Below are positions 6,877-16,189 of a DNA stretch of 64,000 nt, in pieces; within the stretch, counting starts at the first letter, position 1; each line of letters opens with the position of its first letter. The DNA comes from Adlercreutzia sp. ZJ141 (GTDB lineage Bacteria > Actinomycetota > Coriobacteriia > Coriobacteriales > Eggerthellaceae). The notes under the pieces are model-generated. The model ran no database searches, was not told where the DNA came from, and saw only the letters and a list, made by a program, of their open reading frames with translations. A program made the position numbers and the translations under genes. The stretch is from positions 213,050-277,049 of the forward strand of contig NZ_JAAKEB010000001.1 in the NCBI RefSeq assembly GCF_011038965.1, read 5' to 3'.

Positions 6877-9295
6877 TACAAAAAAGCCACGCTGGGGTGC
6901 ACACGCATCACCCACACGGCGAGGCCAAGCGATGCAGGGAACGAATCGAACAACCAGGCGCCCACGTGGCGCCTGGTCGCGTCGCACCGAATCCGCTTAC
7001 AATCCTTCTTCGGAACGTCGTGGTAGTCATAGTGCCGAACACGACTTCCAGCGCTCTTCGCAGGACGCTTCCACTCGTGTGAGATCTGAGCGTTCGGTGG
7101 CCCATACGCACTTTCCGCGTGAACACAGGAACCGCGCAGCCGCGCGCAGGAAAGCTGAGTACGCACAGCCGACGCGTGGCGTTGCGCTGTGGACGAAGGG
7201 TGAGCCACGTGCTACCTCACGAGCGGGGGCTGCGTCTCGTGTTATAGGCGTTCTCAAAGCGCTTGCTCACGGTATCGTTTCTCTTGTTGCTGTAGCTGCT
7301 AAGGCTGCATGTGCGGGAGTGGTTGCCCTTGCACACCGTAGCAAAATTGCAGCGGTAGTGCTGGTGCTCGTCTGTGCGGTAGCGCTCCTAGGTGCAGGCG
7401 ATGCGTTTGTTCACCTGGGCCGCGCTTACGGTGGCGTGAGCGTGGGCGGCATTGATGTTTCGGGTATGACACAAGATGAGATTGCGTCGATGCTGGATGA
7501 AACCTACGCCGATACGGTTTCTCAAGGGCAGGTTTCAATTTACGCGAACGACGAGGCACAACAACGTGTGAACGACGCTGCTGCCTCAGCTCAGGATGCA
7601 GCACTTGCCGAGCAGCTTGCTGTTGAAGAGGCGCGTGAGAACAAGCAGATATGGGAAGCCACATCCAGCTCGCTTTCCGCATCGGTTCCCGCTCATTCGC
7701 TGGCTCAGGCGGCGTTGGCGGTCGGCCGCGACGACGGGGGTATCATCGGGCGTCTTGGTGCGCGCCTGCTCGGCCACGACATTCCCTTTCTGCTTGAGTT
7801 TAATGAGGAAGAACTGGAAGGGCTTGCGCTCGATATCGACAAAACCATCGGCACGCCGCGGGTTGATTTCAACATTGCCGTCGATGATGGCGTAGCCAGT
7901 GTTTCGCCAGGCAACGACGGTAACATCATCGACCGCGACGATTTGCGCCAACGCCTCACAAATGCGTTTGCTGGGACGAATGGCGGCGAGACATCATTTG
8001 TCGCTGAGGTGTCGTATGCTCCCGTGCGTATCGATGAAAAGGAAGCACAGAAGGCCTGTGATACGGTAAACGCTGCCATCGAGCATGGCGCTACCGTTTT
8101 ATGTGAGGGAACGATATGGGAGGTTAATCGATCCGATCTGGGAGAATGGGTGAGTGCGCGGCCGGTTGAGAAACGGGAAGGGCATTGGGAGCTTCTTCCT
8201 TGCTTTGACGCCGATGTGGTGAAGCCGGCCATTTTGCAAAATATCGAAATGGATCAGGAGGGTGGCTCGATCACGGTGTCGTTCTCGACGTCTGAAGATG
8301 GTGAGGTCGGCGTCGCAGCGCAAGGCGTGGCAAAAATTCCTCTGGTTGCTCAAACGGTGAGCGCGATGAACGAAGTTGTGTTCGGTGAGGCATCGCGAGC
8401 TGCCGCCGCAGAGGAAGAGGGCGATGTTGCACCGGATGCGGCCTCAATGGTTTCTGCCGAAGAAGGGCAACCGATCAAGGTTAGCGTAGCGACTGGGGAA
8501 ATGCCTGGTTCCATGACGTTTGATGAAGCGCTTGATTACGGCATTATCGAGCTTGTTTCCTCGTATACCACCGAGTACACGTCGGGTGCGGGTACCGAGA
8601 ACCGCAATCACAACATTCACCTTGCTGCCGATCTGATTAGCGATTCTGTTGCGAAAGCGGGTGGCACGTGGTCGTTTATCGAAAATGTGGGAGAATGCGA
8701 CGAAAGTCAGGGCTTTGCCTCAGCAGGTGCTATTGTGGGAGACGAGTATACCGACGAAATCGGCGGTGGGGTTTGCCAAGTTGCCACCACCGTGTTCAAT
8801 GCAGTGTATGAAGCGGGTTATCCGGTGCTCGAACGGCGCAACCATTCGCTTTACATAGCTAGCTACCAAGCAGGGAGGGATGCTGCTGTTGCTTGGCCTG
8901 ATCTCGATCTGGTATGGGAGAACGACAGCGATTCTGATGTGCTTCTTCGAGCATCGTACACCGAAACTTCGATAACCGTATCCTTGTACGGTATTGATCC
9001 TGGTTATGAGGTTACATCAGAAGATGGCGTGTGGGAAGAAGGCGAGAAGTACATAACCCGCGTGGTCATCAACGATCAGCTTGATCCGAGTACCGTGTTT
9101 TTGAAGTCGTCTGGTGCTGACGGAAGCAGCTTCTGGGTAACCCGAACCGTAACAAATGCGGCGGGCGAAGTATTGCACGTCGATCGCTTCGATTCGGTAT
9201 ACCAGCCGAAAAACGAGGTGTATGAAGCGGGTTCGCAAGAAGCAGCCCAGAGTGTGACACTACGTCAGAACGTAATGAGTGAATCTGAGGGGTAG
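6869..9295 (+). CDS. VanW family protein with basic cytoplasmic tail
   Basis: An 808-residue membrane protein. Residues 1-130 are very rich in Arg, Ser and His and look disordered and cytoplasmic. Hydrophobic segments follow at about 131-155 and 158-180. The extracellular part has YoaR/PG_binding_4-like regions (VGGIDVSGMTQDEIASML near 191-210, and a second segment near 330-400). The VanW domain is near 565-715, including GGTWSFIENVGE and EIGGGVCQVATTVFNA. VanW proteins are linked to peptidoglycan but their biochemical role is poorly defined. It overlaps the upstream lipid gene and is followed 9 bases later by a carboxypeptidase gene, so a cell-wall operon is likely. Confidence 0.85.
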   Translation: MSDTKKPRWGAHASPTRRGQAMQGTNRTTRRPRGAWSRRTESAYNPSSERRGSHSAEHDFQRSSQDASTRVRSERSVAHTHFPREHRNRAAARRKAEYAQPTRGVALWTKGEPRATSRAGAASRVIGVLKALAHGIVSLVAVAAKAACAGVVALAHRSKIAAVVLVLVCAVALLGAGDAFVHLGRAYGGVSVGGIDVSGMTQDEIASMLDETYADTVSQGQVSIYANDEAQQRVNDAAASAQDAALAEQLAVEEARENKQIWEATSSSLSASVPAHSLAQAALAVGRDDGGIIGRLGARLLGHDIPFLLEFNEEELEGLALDIDKTIGTPRVDFNIAVDDGVASVSPGNDGNIIDRDDLRQRLTNAFAGTNGGETSFVAEVSYAPVRIDEKEAQKACDTVNAAIEHGATVLCEGTIWEVNRSDLGEWVSARPVEKREGHWELLPCFDADVVKPAILQNIEMDQEGGSITVSFSTSEDGEVGVAAQGVAKIPLVAQTVSAMNEVVFGEASRAAAAEEEGDVAPDAASMVSAEEGQPIKVSVATGEMPGSMTFDEALDYGIIELVSSYTTEYTSGAGTENRNHNIHLAADLISDSVAKAGGTWSFIENVGECDESQGFASAGAIVGDEYTDEIGGGVCQVATTVFNAVYEAGYPVLERRNHSLYIASYQAGRDAAVAWPDLDLVWENDSDSDVLLRASYTETSITVSLYGIDPGYEVTSEDGVWEEGEKYITRVVINDQLDPSTVFLKSSGADGSSFWVTRTVTNAAGEVLHVDRFDSVYQPKNEVYEAGSQEAAQSVTLRQNVMSESEG

Positions 9296-9304
9296 GAACG
9301 TCGT

Positions 9305-10714
9305 ATGGCAACGCAAGAAAAGCACAATCGCAACGGTATGAGCTTCTTGGCGCGCTCACTGTTGTCTGCTGCGCTTGCAATAGCGCTTGTGCTGCCTGCA
9401 ACAGCGTTCGCCGATGTGCGGAAGGCTGATGTTGTCTGTGGTGAAACCGTTGAGGCTCGGGGGCTTTCGGTTGCGCAATGTCCGAACATCGATGCAGAAT
9501 ATGCTCTTGTTATGGGTGCTGATGGAACAGTGTACTTCGAGCGCAACGCGATTACAGCAACCAAAATCGCCTCAATTACGAAGATTATGACGGCAATTGT
9601 TGCCCTTGACGCTGTGGGTAGTGATTCGAACGGTGTTGTGGTTACGGTTAGTGAGAACGCCGCTACCGTAGGCGAATCGTCGGCTGGTCTGGCGGAAGGC
9701 GACACCATGGACTTCGAATCGGCCTTGAAGGCTTTGATGGTCCCCTCAGGAAACGACGCCGCAGTAGCGCTGGCCGAAAGCCTTGGCGACCGGTGCGCAA
9801 GTTCGAACGAATCGCTGTCGGGCTACGACCGATTCGTGCAGGCTATGAACGACAAAGCGGCAGCGCTCGGCTGTACCGACACGCTATTCACGAACCCCCA
9901 TGGCCTGGACTTCGGCGAGTTTGAGGGAGACCTGCATAGCTGCGCGCTCGACGTTGCTAAGATTACCCAACATGCAATGACCAACGATTTGTTCCGTAGT
10001 ATCGTTTCTGGGGGGAGTACTGCGATTACGGTCACGCACGCAGATGGCACGGTGGGTGAGGTCTTTCTCGAAACCACCGATGAGTTCTTAGAACTCTACG
10101 AATACGCATGTGGCGTAAAAACCGGCGTTACCGAGTATGCCGGCCCCTCGTTCGTTGGTGCGGCGAACAAAGACGGCCGTGAGTTGTACGCTGTTGCTAT
10201 TGGGTCAAGTTCGGAAGCGCAACGCTTCGTTGATTGTCAACAGCTGTGTGAATGGGTGTATGAGCATGAGATCTCTTATCCGCTTGCGACAAGCGACGAA
10301 ATGATGCGAGCAAACGTGAGCGGTGAACAAGCAGAGGTTCCGGTGGTTGCTCGGGTGGCTCATCAAGATTGGATTGATCGCACGGTAGCAGCGACGCTTT
10401 CCGACCCCGATGCCGCGGTGACGATCTTCGATCTGAACGGAAACGTTAGTCAGTCGGTAACCTACGACAATCTGACGGGCAACGTGCATGTAGGCGATAA
10501 GGTTGGTACGATTACCTTCAAGCAGCGTAACAACGTCATTGCCGAATATGATCTCGTTGCGTGTGAGGACGTGTACGCACCGACATTTATTGAGGGTGTT
10601 AAAATATGGTGGACGAGGTTGTTTAACGGTTTTACCGGCAAGCCCAAGGTAGCTGAATCTGTTACGTTGAACGAATTGCCCTACGTTATCGACAAAACTT
10701 CGAACACCCAATAG
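9305..10714 (+). CDS. D-alanyl-D-alanine carboxypeptidase (penicillin-binding, S11)
   Basis: Secreted or membrane-associated serine carboxypeptidase that trims the terminal D-Ala of peptidoglycan stem peptides. All three active-site motifs are present: SITK (Ser90, Lys93), SGN (148-150) and KTG (272-274). A signal peptide is visible at about 12-36 (hydrophobic run ending in ATAFA). The C-terminal 130 residues resemble the PBP5 C-terminal beta domain and end with TFIEGVKIWWTRLF, a possible amphipathic anchor. It is cotranscribed with the VanW gene (9-base gap), and an FHA gene follows 20 bases later. Confidence 0.92.
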   Translation: MATQEKHNRNGMSFLARSLLSAALAIALVLPATAFADVRKADVVCGETVEARGLSVAQCPNIDAEYALVMGADGTVYFERNAITATKIASITKIMTAIVALDAVGSDSNGVVVTVSENAATVGESSAGLAEGDTMDFESALKALMVPSGNDAAVALAESLGDRCASSNESLSGYDRFVQAMNDKAAALGCTDTLFTNPHGLDFGEFEGDLHSCALDVAKITQHAMTNDLFRSIVSGGSTAITVTHADGTVGEVFLETTDEFLELYEYACGVKTGVTEYAGPSFVGAANKDGRELYAVAIGSSSEAQRFVDCQQLCEWVYEHEISYPLATSDEMMRANVSGEQAEVPVVARVAHQDWIDRTVAATLSDPDAAVTIFDLNGNVSQSVTYDNLTGNVHVGDKVGTITFKQRNNVIAEYDLVACEDVYAPTFIEGVKIWWTRLFNGFTGKPKVAESVTLNELPYVIDKTSNTQ

Positions 10715-10734
10715 GGAAGGAAAGCGCGATATCC

Positions 10735-11181
10735 ATGAACGTTCTTTGCCCGGTATGCAACAACGAATTTGATGCGGCCTTAAACGGTGCGTGTCCGTTT
10801 TGCGGGTTCAAGCTCGCCGAGTCGACGCAGCGTTTCGAGCCGATTGTTTTAACGGACGTAACGAATACGCGTATGGCGCCGGTGCGCTCATCGGCCTCGC
10901 TGCGCGTGGTGCGCGGTCCGCAGACCGGCATCGAGTTTCGCTTGGAAGGGGATCGCATTCGGCTCGGTCGCAATCCCCATTGCGAAATCTTTCTGAACGA
11001 TATGACCGTTTCGCGCGATCATGCCACCATCGAGCATTCTAATTCCGGTTCTTATGACATCGTTGACAATCATTCCTATAATGGTTTGTGGGTTAACAAC
11101 GAAAACGTTGATGCCGCCGAGCTGAAATCGGGCGATTTCATTCAAATCGGGTCGTTCTGCTTGGTCTACCAAGAGGATTAG
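10735..11181 (+). CDS. Zinc-ribbon and FHA domain protein
   Basis: A 148-residue soluble protein. Residues 1-27 form a zinc ribbon (Cys5-x2-Cys8 and Cys20-x2-Cys23). Residues about 55-147 form a forkhead-associated domain with GRNPHCEI, SRDHATIE and NGLWVN, the conserved Gly-Arg, Ser-x-x-His and Asn-Gly positions used to bind phosphothreonine. It should therefore read Ser/Thr kinase output; a kinase gene is present in this window at 60957-62237. It sits 20 bases after the carboxypeptidase gene, which suggests phospho-dependent control of envelope functions. The link to that kinase is inference. Confidence 0.88.
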   Translation: MNVLCPVCNNEFDAALNGACPFCGFKLAESTQRFEPIVLTDVTNTRMAPVRSSASLRVVRGPQTGIEFRLEGDRIRLGRNPHCEIFLNDMTVSRDHATIEHSNSGSYDIVDNHSYNGLWVNNENVDAAELKSGDFIQIGSFCLVYQED

Positions 11182-11200
11182 GCTCTATCAAAAATAATGA

Positions 11201-11246
11201 TGCGCACAGCGTTTTAGTAGGTCATCCTGAGACACTGTGCGCAGTG
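11201..11246 (+). promoter_or_regulatory. Competing hairpins upstream of iorA
   Basis: TGCGCACAG (11201-11209) and CTGTGCGCA (11235-11243) form a perfect 9-bp inverted repeat with a 25-base loop. CACTG (11233-11237) and CAGTG (11242-11246) form a second, mutually exclusive small hairpin. Both lie just before the iorA ribosome binding site (AAGGGGG, about 11257-11263). No T run follows. It could be an operator or a leader structure; function is unknown. Confidence 0.4.
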
Positions 11247-11269
11247 CTGTGAACTTAAGGGGGTTTCGT

Positions 11270-13003
11270 ATGATACTCATGTCGGGAAACGAGGCTATCG
11301 CTCAAGGGGCATGGGAAGCTGGTGCTACCATTGGCGTCGCGTACCCTGGTACGCCCTCAACCGAAACGCTTGAGAATTTTGCGCTGAAAAACGGCGTATA
11401 CGCCGAGTGGTGTGTAAACGAGAAGGTTGCGGTCGAGGTGGGTGTCGGTGCGTCCGCAGCTGGTGCTCGCGTACTTGCTACGATGAAGCACGTGGGCGTG
11501 AACGTTGCTGCTGACCCGCTGTTTACTGCTGCTTACACGGGTGTGAATGGTGGTCTGGTGGTGCTTGCTGCCGATGACCCAGGCATGTATTCGTCGCAAA
11601 ACGAGCAGGACTCGCACTGGTACGCGCGTGCGGCGTGCATTCCCATGTTCGATCCTGCTGATTCGGCCGAGGCGCTCGCCTTTACCCGCGATGCGTTCGA
11701 CGTGTCCGAACGGTTCGACGTGCCGGTGTTCATCCGCTCGACTGTGCGCGTGTCTCATACGAAGACCCCGGTTGAGATTGGCGAGCGCAACGAATATGTG
11801 CGCAAGCCGTATGAATCCAATCCAGCGAAGTACGTCATGATGCCCGCATATGCAAAACCCCGTCGTATCGACCAGCTGAAGCGCGTCGCTGACCTGAAAG
11901 AATGGGTTGAAACGTGTCAGTACAACGTGCGCTTTGACCGTTCGAACGAGATTGGGATTATCTGCGCTGGGGCAACGTATCAGCATGTTGAAGAAGCGCT
12001 GGCGGATGCTTCTGTATTCAAATTGGGTGTCACGTGGCCGTTACCCGAACGTGCCTTGCGCGATTTCGCCAGCTCTGTTGACCGCGTGTATGTGGTGGAG
12101 GAAGGCTCGCGCTTCCTTACCGAGTCGGTTTCTGCACTGGGTATTTCGCTTGCGAGTCCGCTTCATCCCGTGCCAGAAGCTGGCGAGCTTTCTCCGGGCA
12201 TCATTCGCGCTTCCTTTGGCCGTGAGTTGCCAACGCACCAAGATGCGCCAGAAAACCTGCCCGGTCGTCCACCGGCGCTATGCGCTGGATGCCCGCACCG
12301 TGTCGTATTCAAGGAGCTTTCACGTATGCGTGCCATCGTCACAGGCGATATCGGCTGCTACACGCTCGCAGCATTGCCTCCGCTTGCCGCTATGGATACG
12401 TGTCTCGATATGGGAGCGTCAGTTTCCATGGCACATGGCTTTGAGCTGGCCATGGCGGACAAGGAACACCGCCCGGTTGTTGCGGTTATTGGCGACTCAA
12501 CATTCGCACATTCCGGATTGTCGTCGCTGATTTCAACGGTGTACAACAAAGGGTGCGGCACGGTGTGCGTGCTGGATAACCGCACCACAGCGATGACCGG
12601 TCGGCAGGGGAACCCCTTCAATGGTGAAACCTTGCAGCACCGTCCTTCGCGTGAGCTCGATTTGGAAGGCGTGGTACGGGCGATTGGTGTCGAGGACGTG
12701 CAGGTGATTGACCCGAACGACATGAGAGCCGTGCGCGGTGCCCTGAAGCGTGCCACGCAAACCGACGATATCAGTGTTCTTATCTTCCGCTCGCCTTGTA
12801 TTCTTATCGACCGGGTGCGCAAGCCCGCATACGAAGTGACGGACGCCTGCCGTGCATGCGGCGTGTGTCCAACGTTGGGCTGCCCTGCCATCTCGACAGA
12901 CGAGCAGACGGGGGTTGCCAGCATCGATCCGAACCAGTGTATCGGATGCGGCCAGTGTTCGCAGTACTGTGGTTTTTCCGCTATCCGTCAGACGCAGGCT
13001 TAG
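11270..13003 (+). CDS. iorA: Indolepyruvate:ferredoxin oxidoreductase, alpha subunit
   Basis: Thiamine-diphosphate enzyme subunit that oxidatively decarboxylates aryl 2-oxo acids (from Trp, Phe, Tyr) to acyl-CoA while reducing ferredoxin. The 577-residue protein has the N-terminal pyruvate-ferredoxin-type domain (SGNEAIAQGAWEAG, YPGTPSTE), a TPP-binding region (GDIGCYTL, IGDSTFAHSG), and a C-terminal 2[4Fe-4S] ferredoxin domain with CRACGVCPTLGC and CIGCGQCSQYC. The ATG at 11270 is preferred because AAGGGGG lies 6 bases upstream; a GTG 33 bases earlier has no such site. The beta subunit gene follows after 12 bases. Confidence 0.95.
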   Translation: MILMSGNEAIAQGAWEAGATIGVAYPGTPSTETLENFALKNGVYAEWCVNEKVAVEVGVGASAAGARVLATMKHVGVNVAADPLFTAAYTGVNGGLVVLAADDPGMYSSQNEQDSHWYARAACIPMFDPADSAEALAFTRDAFDVSERFDVPVFIRSTVRVSHTKTPVEIGERNEYVRKPYESNPAKYVMMPAYAKPRRIDQLKRVADLKEWVETCQYNVRFDRSNEIGIICAGATYQHVEEALADASVFKLGVTWPLPERALRDFASSVDRVYVVEEGSRFLTESVSALGISLASPLHPVPEAGELSPGIIRASFGRELPTHQDAPENLPGRPPALCAGCPHRVVFKELSRMRAIVTGDIGCYTLAALPPLAAMDTCLDMGASVSMAHGFELAMADKEHRPVVAVIGDSTFAHSGLSSLISTVYNKGCGTVCVLDNRTTAMTGRQGNPFNGETLQHRPSRELDLEGVVRAIGVEDVQVIDPNDMRAVRGALKRATQTDDISVLIFRSPCILIDRVRKPAYEVTDACRACGVCPTLGCPAISTDEQTGVASIDPNQCIGCGQCSQYCGFSAIRQTQA

Positions 13004-13015
13004 GAGGGATTACTC

Positions 13016-13651
13016 ATGACTCAGGAAGAAATGCAGCAAGCTGCGCCCGACGCGATAACCGTGCTACTGTGCGGCGTGGGCGGGCAGGGCACCATCCTCG
13101 CCGCCGATCTGCTTGCGAAAGCGGCACTTGAAGCAGGCTATGTCGTGAAGGTATCCGAAATCCACGGCATGTCGCAGCGTGGCGGCGCGGTGACCACGGT
13201 AGTACGCTTTGGGCGTGGTCGTGTGGCGTCGATGGTTGCCGACGCTGGTACGGCGGACTGCGTCGTTTCGTTCGAGCGCATGGAAGCGCTGCGTAACCTT
13301 GCCTATGTGAAGGAGGGCGGCTACTTGCTGGTGGCCGATGAGCGCATCAAGCCGCTTCCCGTGGCTGCTGGTCTTGTGAAAGCGCCAACTGATCTTGACA
13401 AGCGGTTAGAGGCTACGGAAGCAACTATCATTCCTGCGGGTCAGATAGCTCGTGCTGCTGGCTCTCCGAAGTCGGCGAATGTAGTGCTGCTCGGAGCGCT
13501 CGCCACAAGGCTCGATTTCCCGTTGGATGTGTGGAAAGATGTTATCGCGAAGCGCGTGCCGCCTAAAACGGTTGAGGCGAATCTGGCAGCCTTCGATGAA
13601 GGCTACAACTTTGCTCGTGAAGCTGCTCTTGGCGCGCCTGATCAGGCGTAG
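13016..13651 (+). CDS. iorB: Indolepyruvate:ferredoxin oxidoreductase, beta subunit
   Basis: The 211-residue gamma-domain subunit of the 2-oxoacid:ferredoxin oxidoreductase family. It shows the CGVGGQGTILAADLLAKAAL start typical of IorB and the EIHGMSQRGGAVTTVVRFG motif. It forms the active heterodimer with IorA. AGGAGGGA lies 8 bases upstream of the ATG. The pair feeds reduced ferredoxin, which the Ech hydrogenase encoded upstream could reoxidise. Confidence 0.95.
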   Translation: MTQEEMQQAAPDAITVLLCGVGGQGTILAADLLAKAALEAGYVVKVSEIHGMSQRGGAVTTVVRFGRGRVASMVADAGTADCVVSFERMEALRNLAYVKEGGYLLVADERIKPLPVAAGLVKAPTDLDKRLEATEATIIPAGQIARAAGSPKSANVVLLGALATRLDFPLDVWKDVIAKRVPPKTVEANLAAFDEGYNFAREAALGAPDQA

Positions 13652-13675
13652 CGAACATGGGAACGCGGCGAAGCG

Positions 13676-14632
13676 ATGAGTGAAGCTGCAATAAGCCAAG
13701 AAAAGTGCCGTCCCGTGGTCGGCAGATTCGCTCCGTCGCCCACGGGTCGCATGCATGCGGGTAACGTGTATGCGGCACTGATGGCTTGGCTTATCGCTAA
13801 GAGTCAAGGTGGTCGTATTGCGCTGCGCATCGAGGATCTCGATGCGCAGCGTTCGAAGAGTGAATACGTAAGTGCCATCATGCGCGATTTTGAGGCGCTG
13901 GGGCTTACGTGGGACACTGGTCCGCTCTACCAAAGCGAGCGTGGCGAGGCATACCGCGCGGCGCTTGACGAGCTGAAACAGACGTGCCGCGTGTACCCGT
14001 GCTTCTGCTCGCGTGCCGATTTACATGCGGCATCGGCACCGCATCGTGGTGAAAAGCTCGTGTATGCGGGAACGTGTCGGAATTTGAGTGAGGGGGAGGT
14101 TGCTGCGAAACGGCTGCAGAAAGCCCCTGCTGAGCGGATTGAAGTTCCTGCCATGCACATCGATCTTATTGACGTCATTCAGGGTCCGTATGGGCAGAAT
14201 CTGGCAACCGAATGCGGCGATTTCTTGGTGCGGCGTGCGGACGGGGCGTTCGCTTATCAACTGGCTGTTGTGGTTGACGATGCTGAACAGGGCGTAACGT
14301 CGGTAGTGCGTGGTGTTGACCTTTTGTGTTCAACACCGCAGCAGATGTTTCTGCAGCGCTGCCTCGGTATGTCCTCGCCTGTATATGCACACATTCCCCT
14401 GCTTGTTGCCGAAGAGGGGAGGCGTCTCTCGAAGCGCGATCGTGATGCGGCGCTGCCCGAACTCCTCGAGCGTTACCGCACGCCGCAGGGCGTGGTGGGA
14501 CACATTGCATACGTGGTTGGCTTACAATCAGTCGATGAGCCGGCAACACCCGAAGAGCTGCTTGAAACGTTTGATCTCAATCGCTTTAAGGGTGGTATTT
14601 CTGATTTCATTCAGATAGCGTGGCGCGCGTAA
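13676..14632 (+). CDS. gluQ: Glutamyl-Q tRNA(Asp) synthetase
   Basis: Class I synthetase paralogue that attaches glutamate to queuosine in the anticodon of tRNA(Asp). The 318-residue protein has only the catalytic half of GluRS. It carries GRFAPSPTGRMHAGN (HIGH-type, 16-30), the zinc site Cys109-x-Cys111...Tyr130-x3-Cys134 characteristic of GluQRS, and LSKRD as the KMSKS equivalent. No anticodon-binding domain is present, which separates it from full-length GltX. It follows iorB by 24 bases and converges with menA, with 8 bases between stops. Confidence 0.92.
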   Translation: MSEAAISQEKCRPVVGRFAPSPTGRMHAGNVYAALMAWLIAKSQGGRIALRIEDLDAQRSKSEYVSAIMRDFEALGLTWDTGPLYQSERGEAYRAALDELKQTCRVYPCFCSRADLHAASAPHRGEKLVYAGTCRNLSEGEVAAKRLQKAPAERIEVPAMHIDLIDVIQGPYGQNLATECGDFLVRRADGAFAYQLAVVVDDAEQGVTSVVRGVDLLCSTPQQMFLQRCLGMSSPVYAHIPLLVAEEGRRLSKRDRDAALPELLERYRTPQGVVGHIAYVVGLQSVDEPATPEELLETFDLNRFKGGISDFIQIAWRA

Positions 14633-14640
14633 CAGACGAG

Positions 14641-15573
14641 CTATAGCGAAAACGTTAGTGCGTAACCACTTGTCACAATGCATAGCGCGTAGAAGCTACC
14701 CAGTACCACGTTCACGCTGCATACTTGTGCCATGGCACCGATGCGTGTGCGCGGCTCTAAGGGGTTTGCATATAGGGCCTTGAGCAGGGGATATGCCGCC
14801 GCAAATAAGAAGGGAAGCACGATAGCTCCACGTGGGAAGAATAAAAAAACGATAACCACGATACAGACAAGCCAGGTGATCAGTACGGCGGAATAAAGCT
14901 TGCGAGCTTTCGCGCGACCGAGACAGACTGGCATGGTGCGACGCCCTGCAAGTTGGTCTTTCTCGATGTCACATTGGTTATTGGTGAACATAATGAGTCC
15001 GATACCGATGATTTCCGGCACCGTCCACGCGAATACCCAAGGATTAAGCCATCCGGTGAGCACCTGGTAACAGGCAAGGGGAATAAGTCCACCCATCACC
15101 ACGCCGCTGACAAGTTCGCCAATAGGTAGGTATGAAATAGGGGTTTTGCCAGCGGAATACGCTACTACGAAAAGAGCACCTACAAGCGCGATAAAAAGCG
15201 GCATGAATCCAGCATGCACGATGATGACCAAACCCAGCGCAAAGGCGGTTGCTAGAAACCCGATCGCAAGTATGAGCGCCTCTCGTGGGTTTACGTTGTT
15301 ATACACGAGCACAGCATCACTCGTTTCAACGTTGTCGTTGGCGGAGTCCGATCCTTTTACGTAGTCGTAGTAGTCGTTGAAGGTATTCACCGACGACTGC
15401 ATGAGCACACAGATGACGAGCAGCAGTATCGCATCGAGCACAGCTAGCTGGCCAGTGTGTGCAAGTGTCAGCGCGCAAGCAACAAGCACCGGCAATACCG
15501 ATGCAGGCCAAGTATGCGGTGCTGCTAGTTGCACCGCCATTCGCAGCGAAAGATGCTGGTTTACATAACACAT
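14641..15573 (-). CDS. menA: 1,4-dihydroxy-2-naphthoate polyprenyltransferase (UbiA family)
   Basis: Integral membrane prenyltransferase for menaquinone synthesis. The 310-residue protein has about eight transmembrane segments and the two Asp-rich motifs: NTFNDYYDYVKGSD (63-76) in the first cytoplasmic loop and NNQCDIEKDQLAGRRTMPV in the second. The ATG at 15573 is the best start, 8 bases after the upstream gene's stop. A frame open further upstream runs through the preceding gene and is non-family. Other menaquinone genes are not in the window. UbiA paralogues with other acceptors are possible but less likely given the motif fit. Confidence 0.85.
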   Translation of the reverse strand: MCYVNQHLSLRMAVQLAAPHTWPASVLPVLVACALTLAHTGQLAVLDAILLLVICVLMQSSVNTFNDYYDYVKGSDSANDNVETSDAVLVYNNVNPREALILAIGFLATAFALGLVIIVHAGFMPLFIALVGALFVVAYSAGKTPISYLPIGELVSGVVMGGLIPLACYQVLTGWLNPWVFAWTVPEIIGIGLIMFTNNQCDIEKDQLAGRRTMPVCLGRAKARKLYSAVLITWLVCIVVIVFLFFPRGAIVLPFLFAAAYPLLKALYANPLEPRTRIGAMAQVCSVNVVLGSFYALCIVTSGYALTFSL

Positions 15574-15581
15574 ATTATCAA

Positions 15582-16100
15582 TTAACCCCAGGTGGAATTT
15601 GAGGGGCTGGGGGACGCACCTTCTAAGTTGAGGTTTCCTGAGTTCAGCATATCCATGATCATCGGCATCATTTGCCAAGCGGCAAATGCGTTCAATGCGA
15701 ACGACATCGCACAAAACATCGCAGATACCACAGCGGTACGCTTCAAAGCTATAGCGAATGTGCCGCCGTCTCCTGGATCGTTGAAATGTGGCTTTAACGT
15801 TCGATAACACAAGAATGCGCATACCAAGCCCGCAGTACTGAGCAACATGCCGCCGAAGAACAGCGAAACAACGGCGCACAGCATGGCAATACTACTTAGA
15901 CGTCGCGCTTTTTTGAAGCTTGTTTCTTGCGCGCTCGTAAGGTTAATACGCGGGCCGTTTGGGCTTCCTGTAGGATTACGTTGCTCATTGAGTTTGTTTG
16001 GAGCTCCTGTGGGCTCATTTGTCTTGTTTGGACATTCGTTCGAATTGCGTTCTGGCTCGTTGGGTTGTATTTCGTTTTGCTGATCCACGGTTGTCTCCAT
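15582..16100 (-). CDS. Small membrane protein with Asn/Pro-rich N-terminus, unrecognised
   Basis: I do not recognise this 172-residue protein. Residues 1-60 are low-complexity, rich in Asn, Pro, Glu and Gln. Two hydrophobic segments follow at about 70-97 and 115-140, and the end is Ser/Pro/Asn-rich. The topology resembles DUF4190-like small membrane proteins. The ATG at 16100 has AAAGG directly upstream; an earlier ATG at 16133 has no ribosome binding site. It probably forms a transcript with menA (8-base gap). A palindromic repeat lies 90 bases upstream. Confidence 0.6.
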   Translation of the reverse strand: METTVDQQNEIQPNEPERNSNECPNKTNEPTGAPNKLNEQRNPTGSPNGPRINLTSAQETSFKKARRLSSIAMLCAVVSLFFGGMLLSTAGLVCAFLCYRTLKPHFNDPGDGGTFAIALKRTAVVSAMFCAMSFALNAFAAWQMMPMIMDMLNSGNLNLEGASPSPSNSTWG

Positions 16101-16189
16101 GCCTTTGCGTGATGACGTACACGGTTGTGCCATAAGTCTGCTGTGAAATATGCTGCGTGCACAGCCTGCGAAGCTTACAAAACCTTCTT

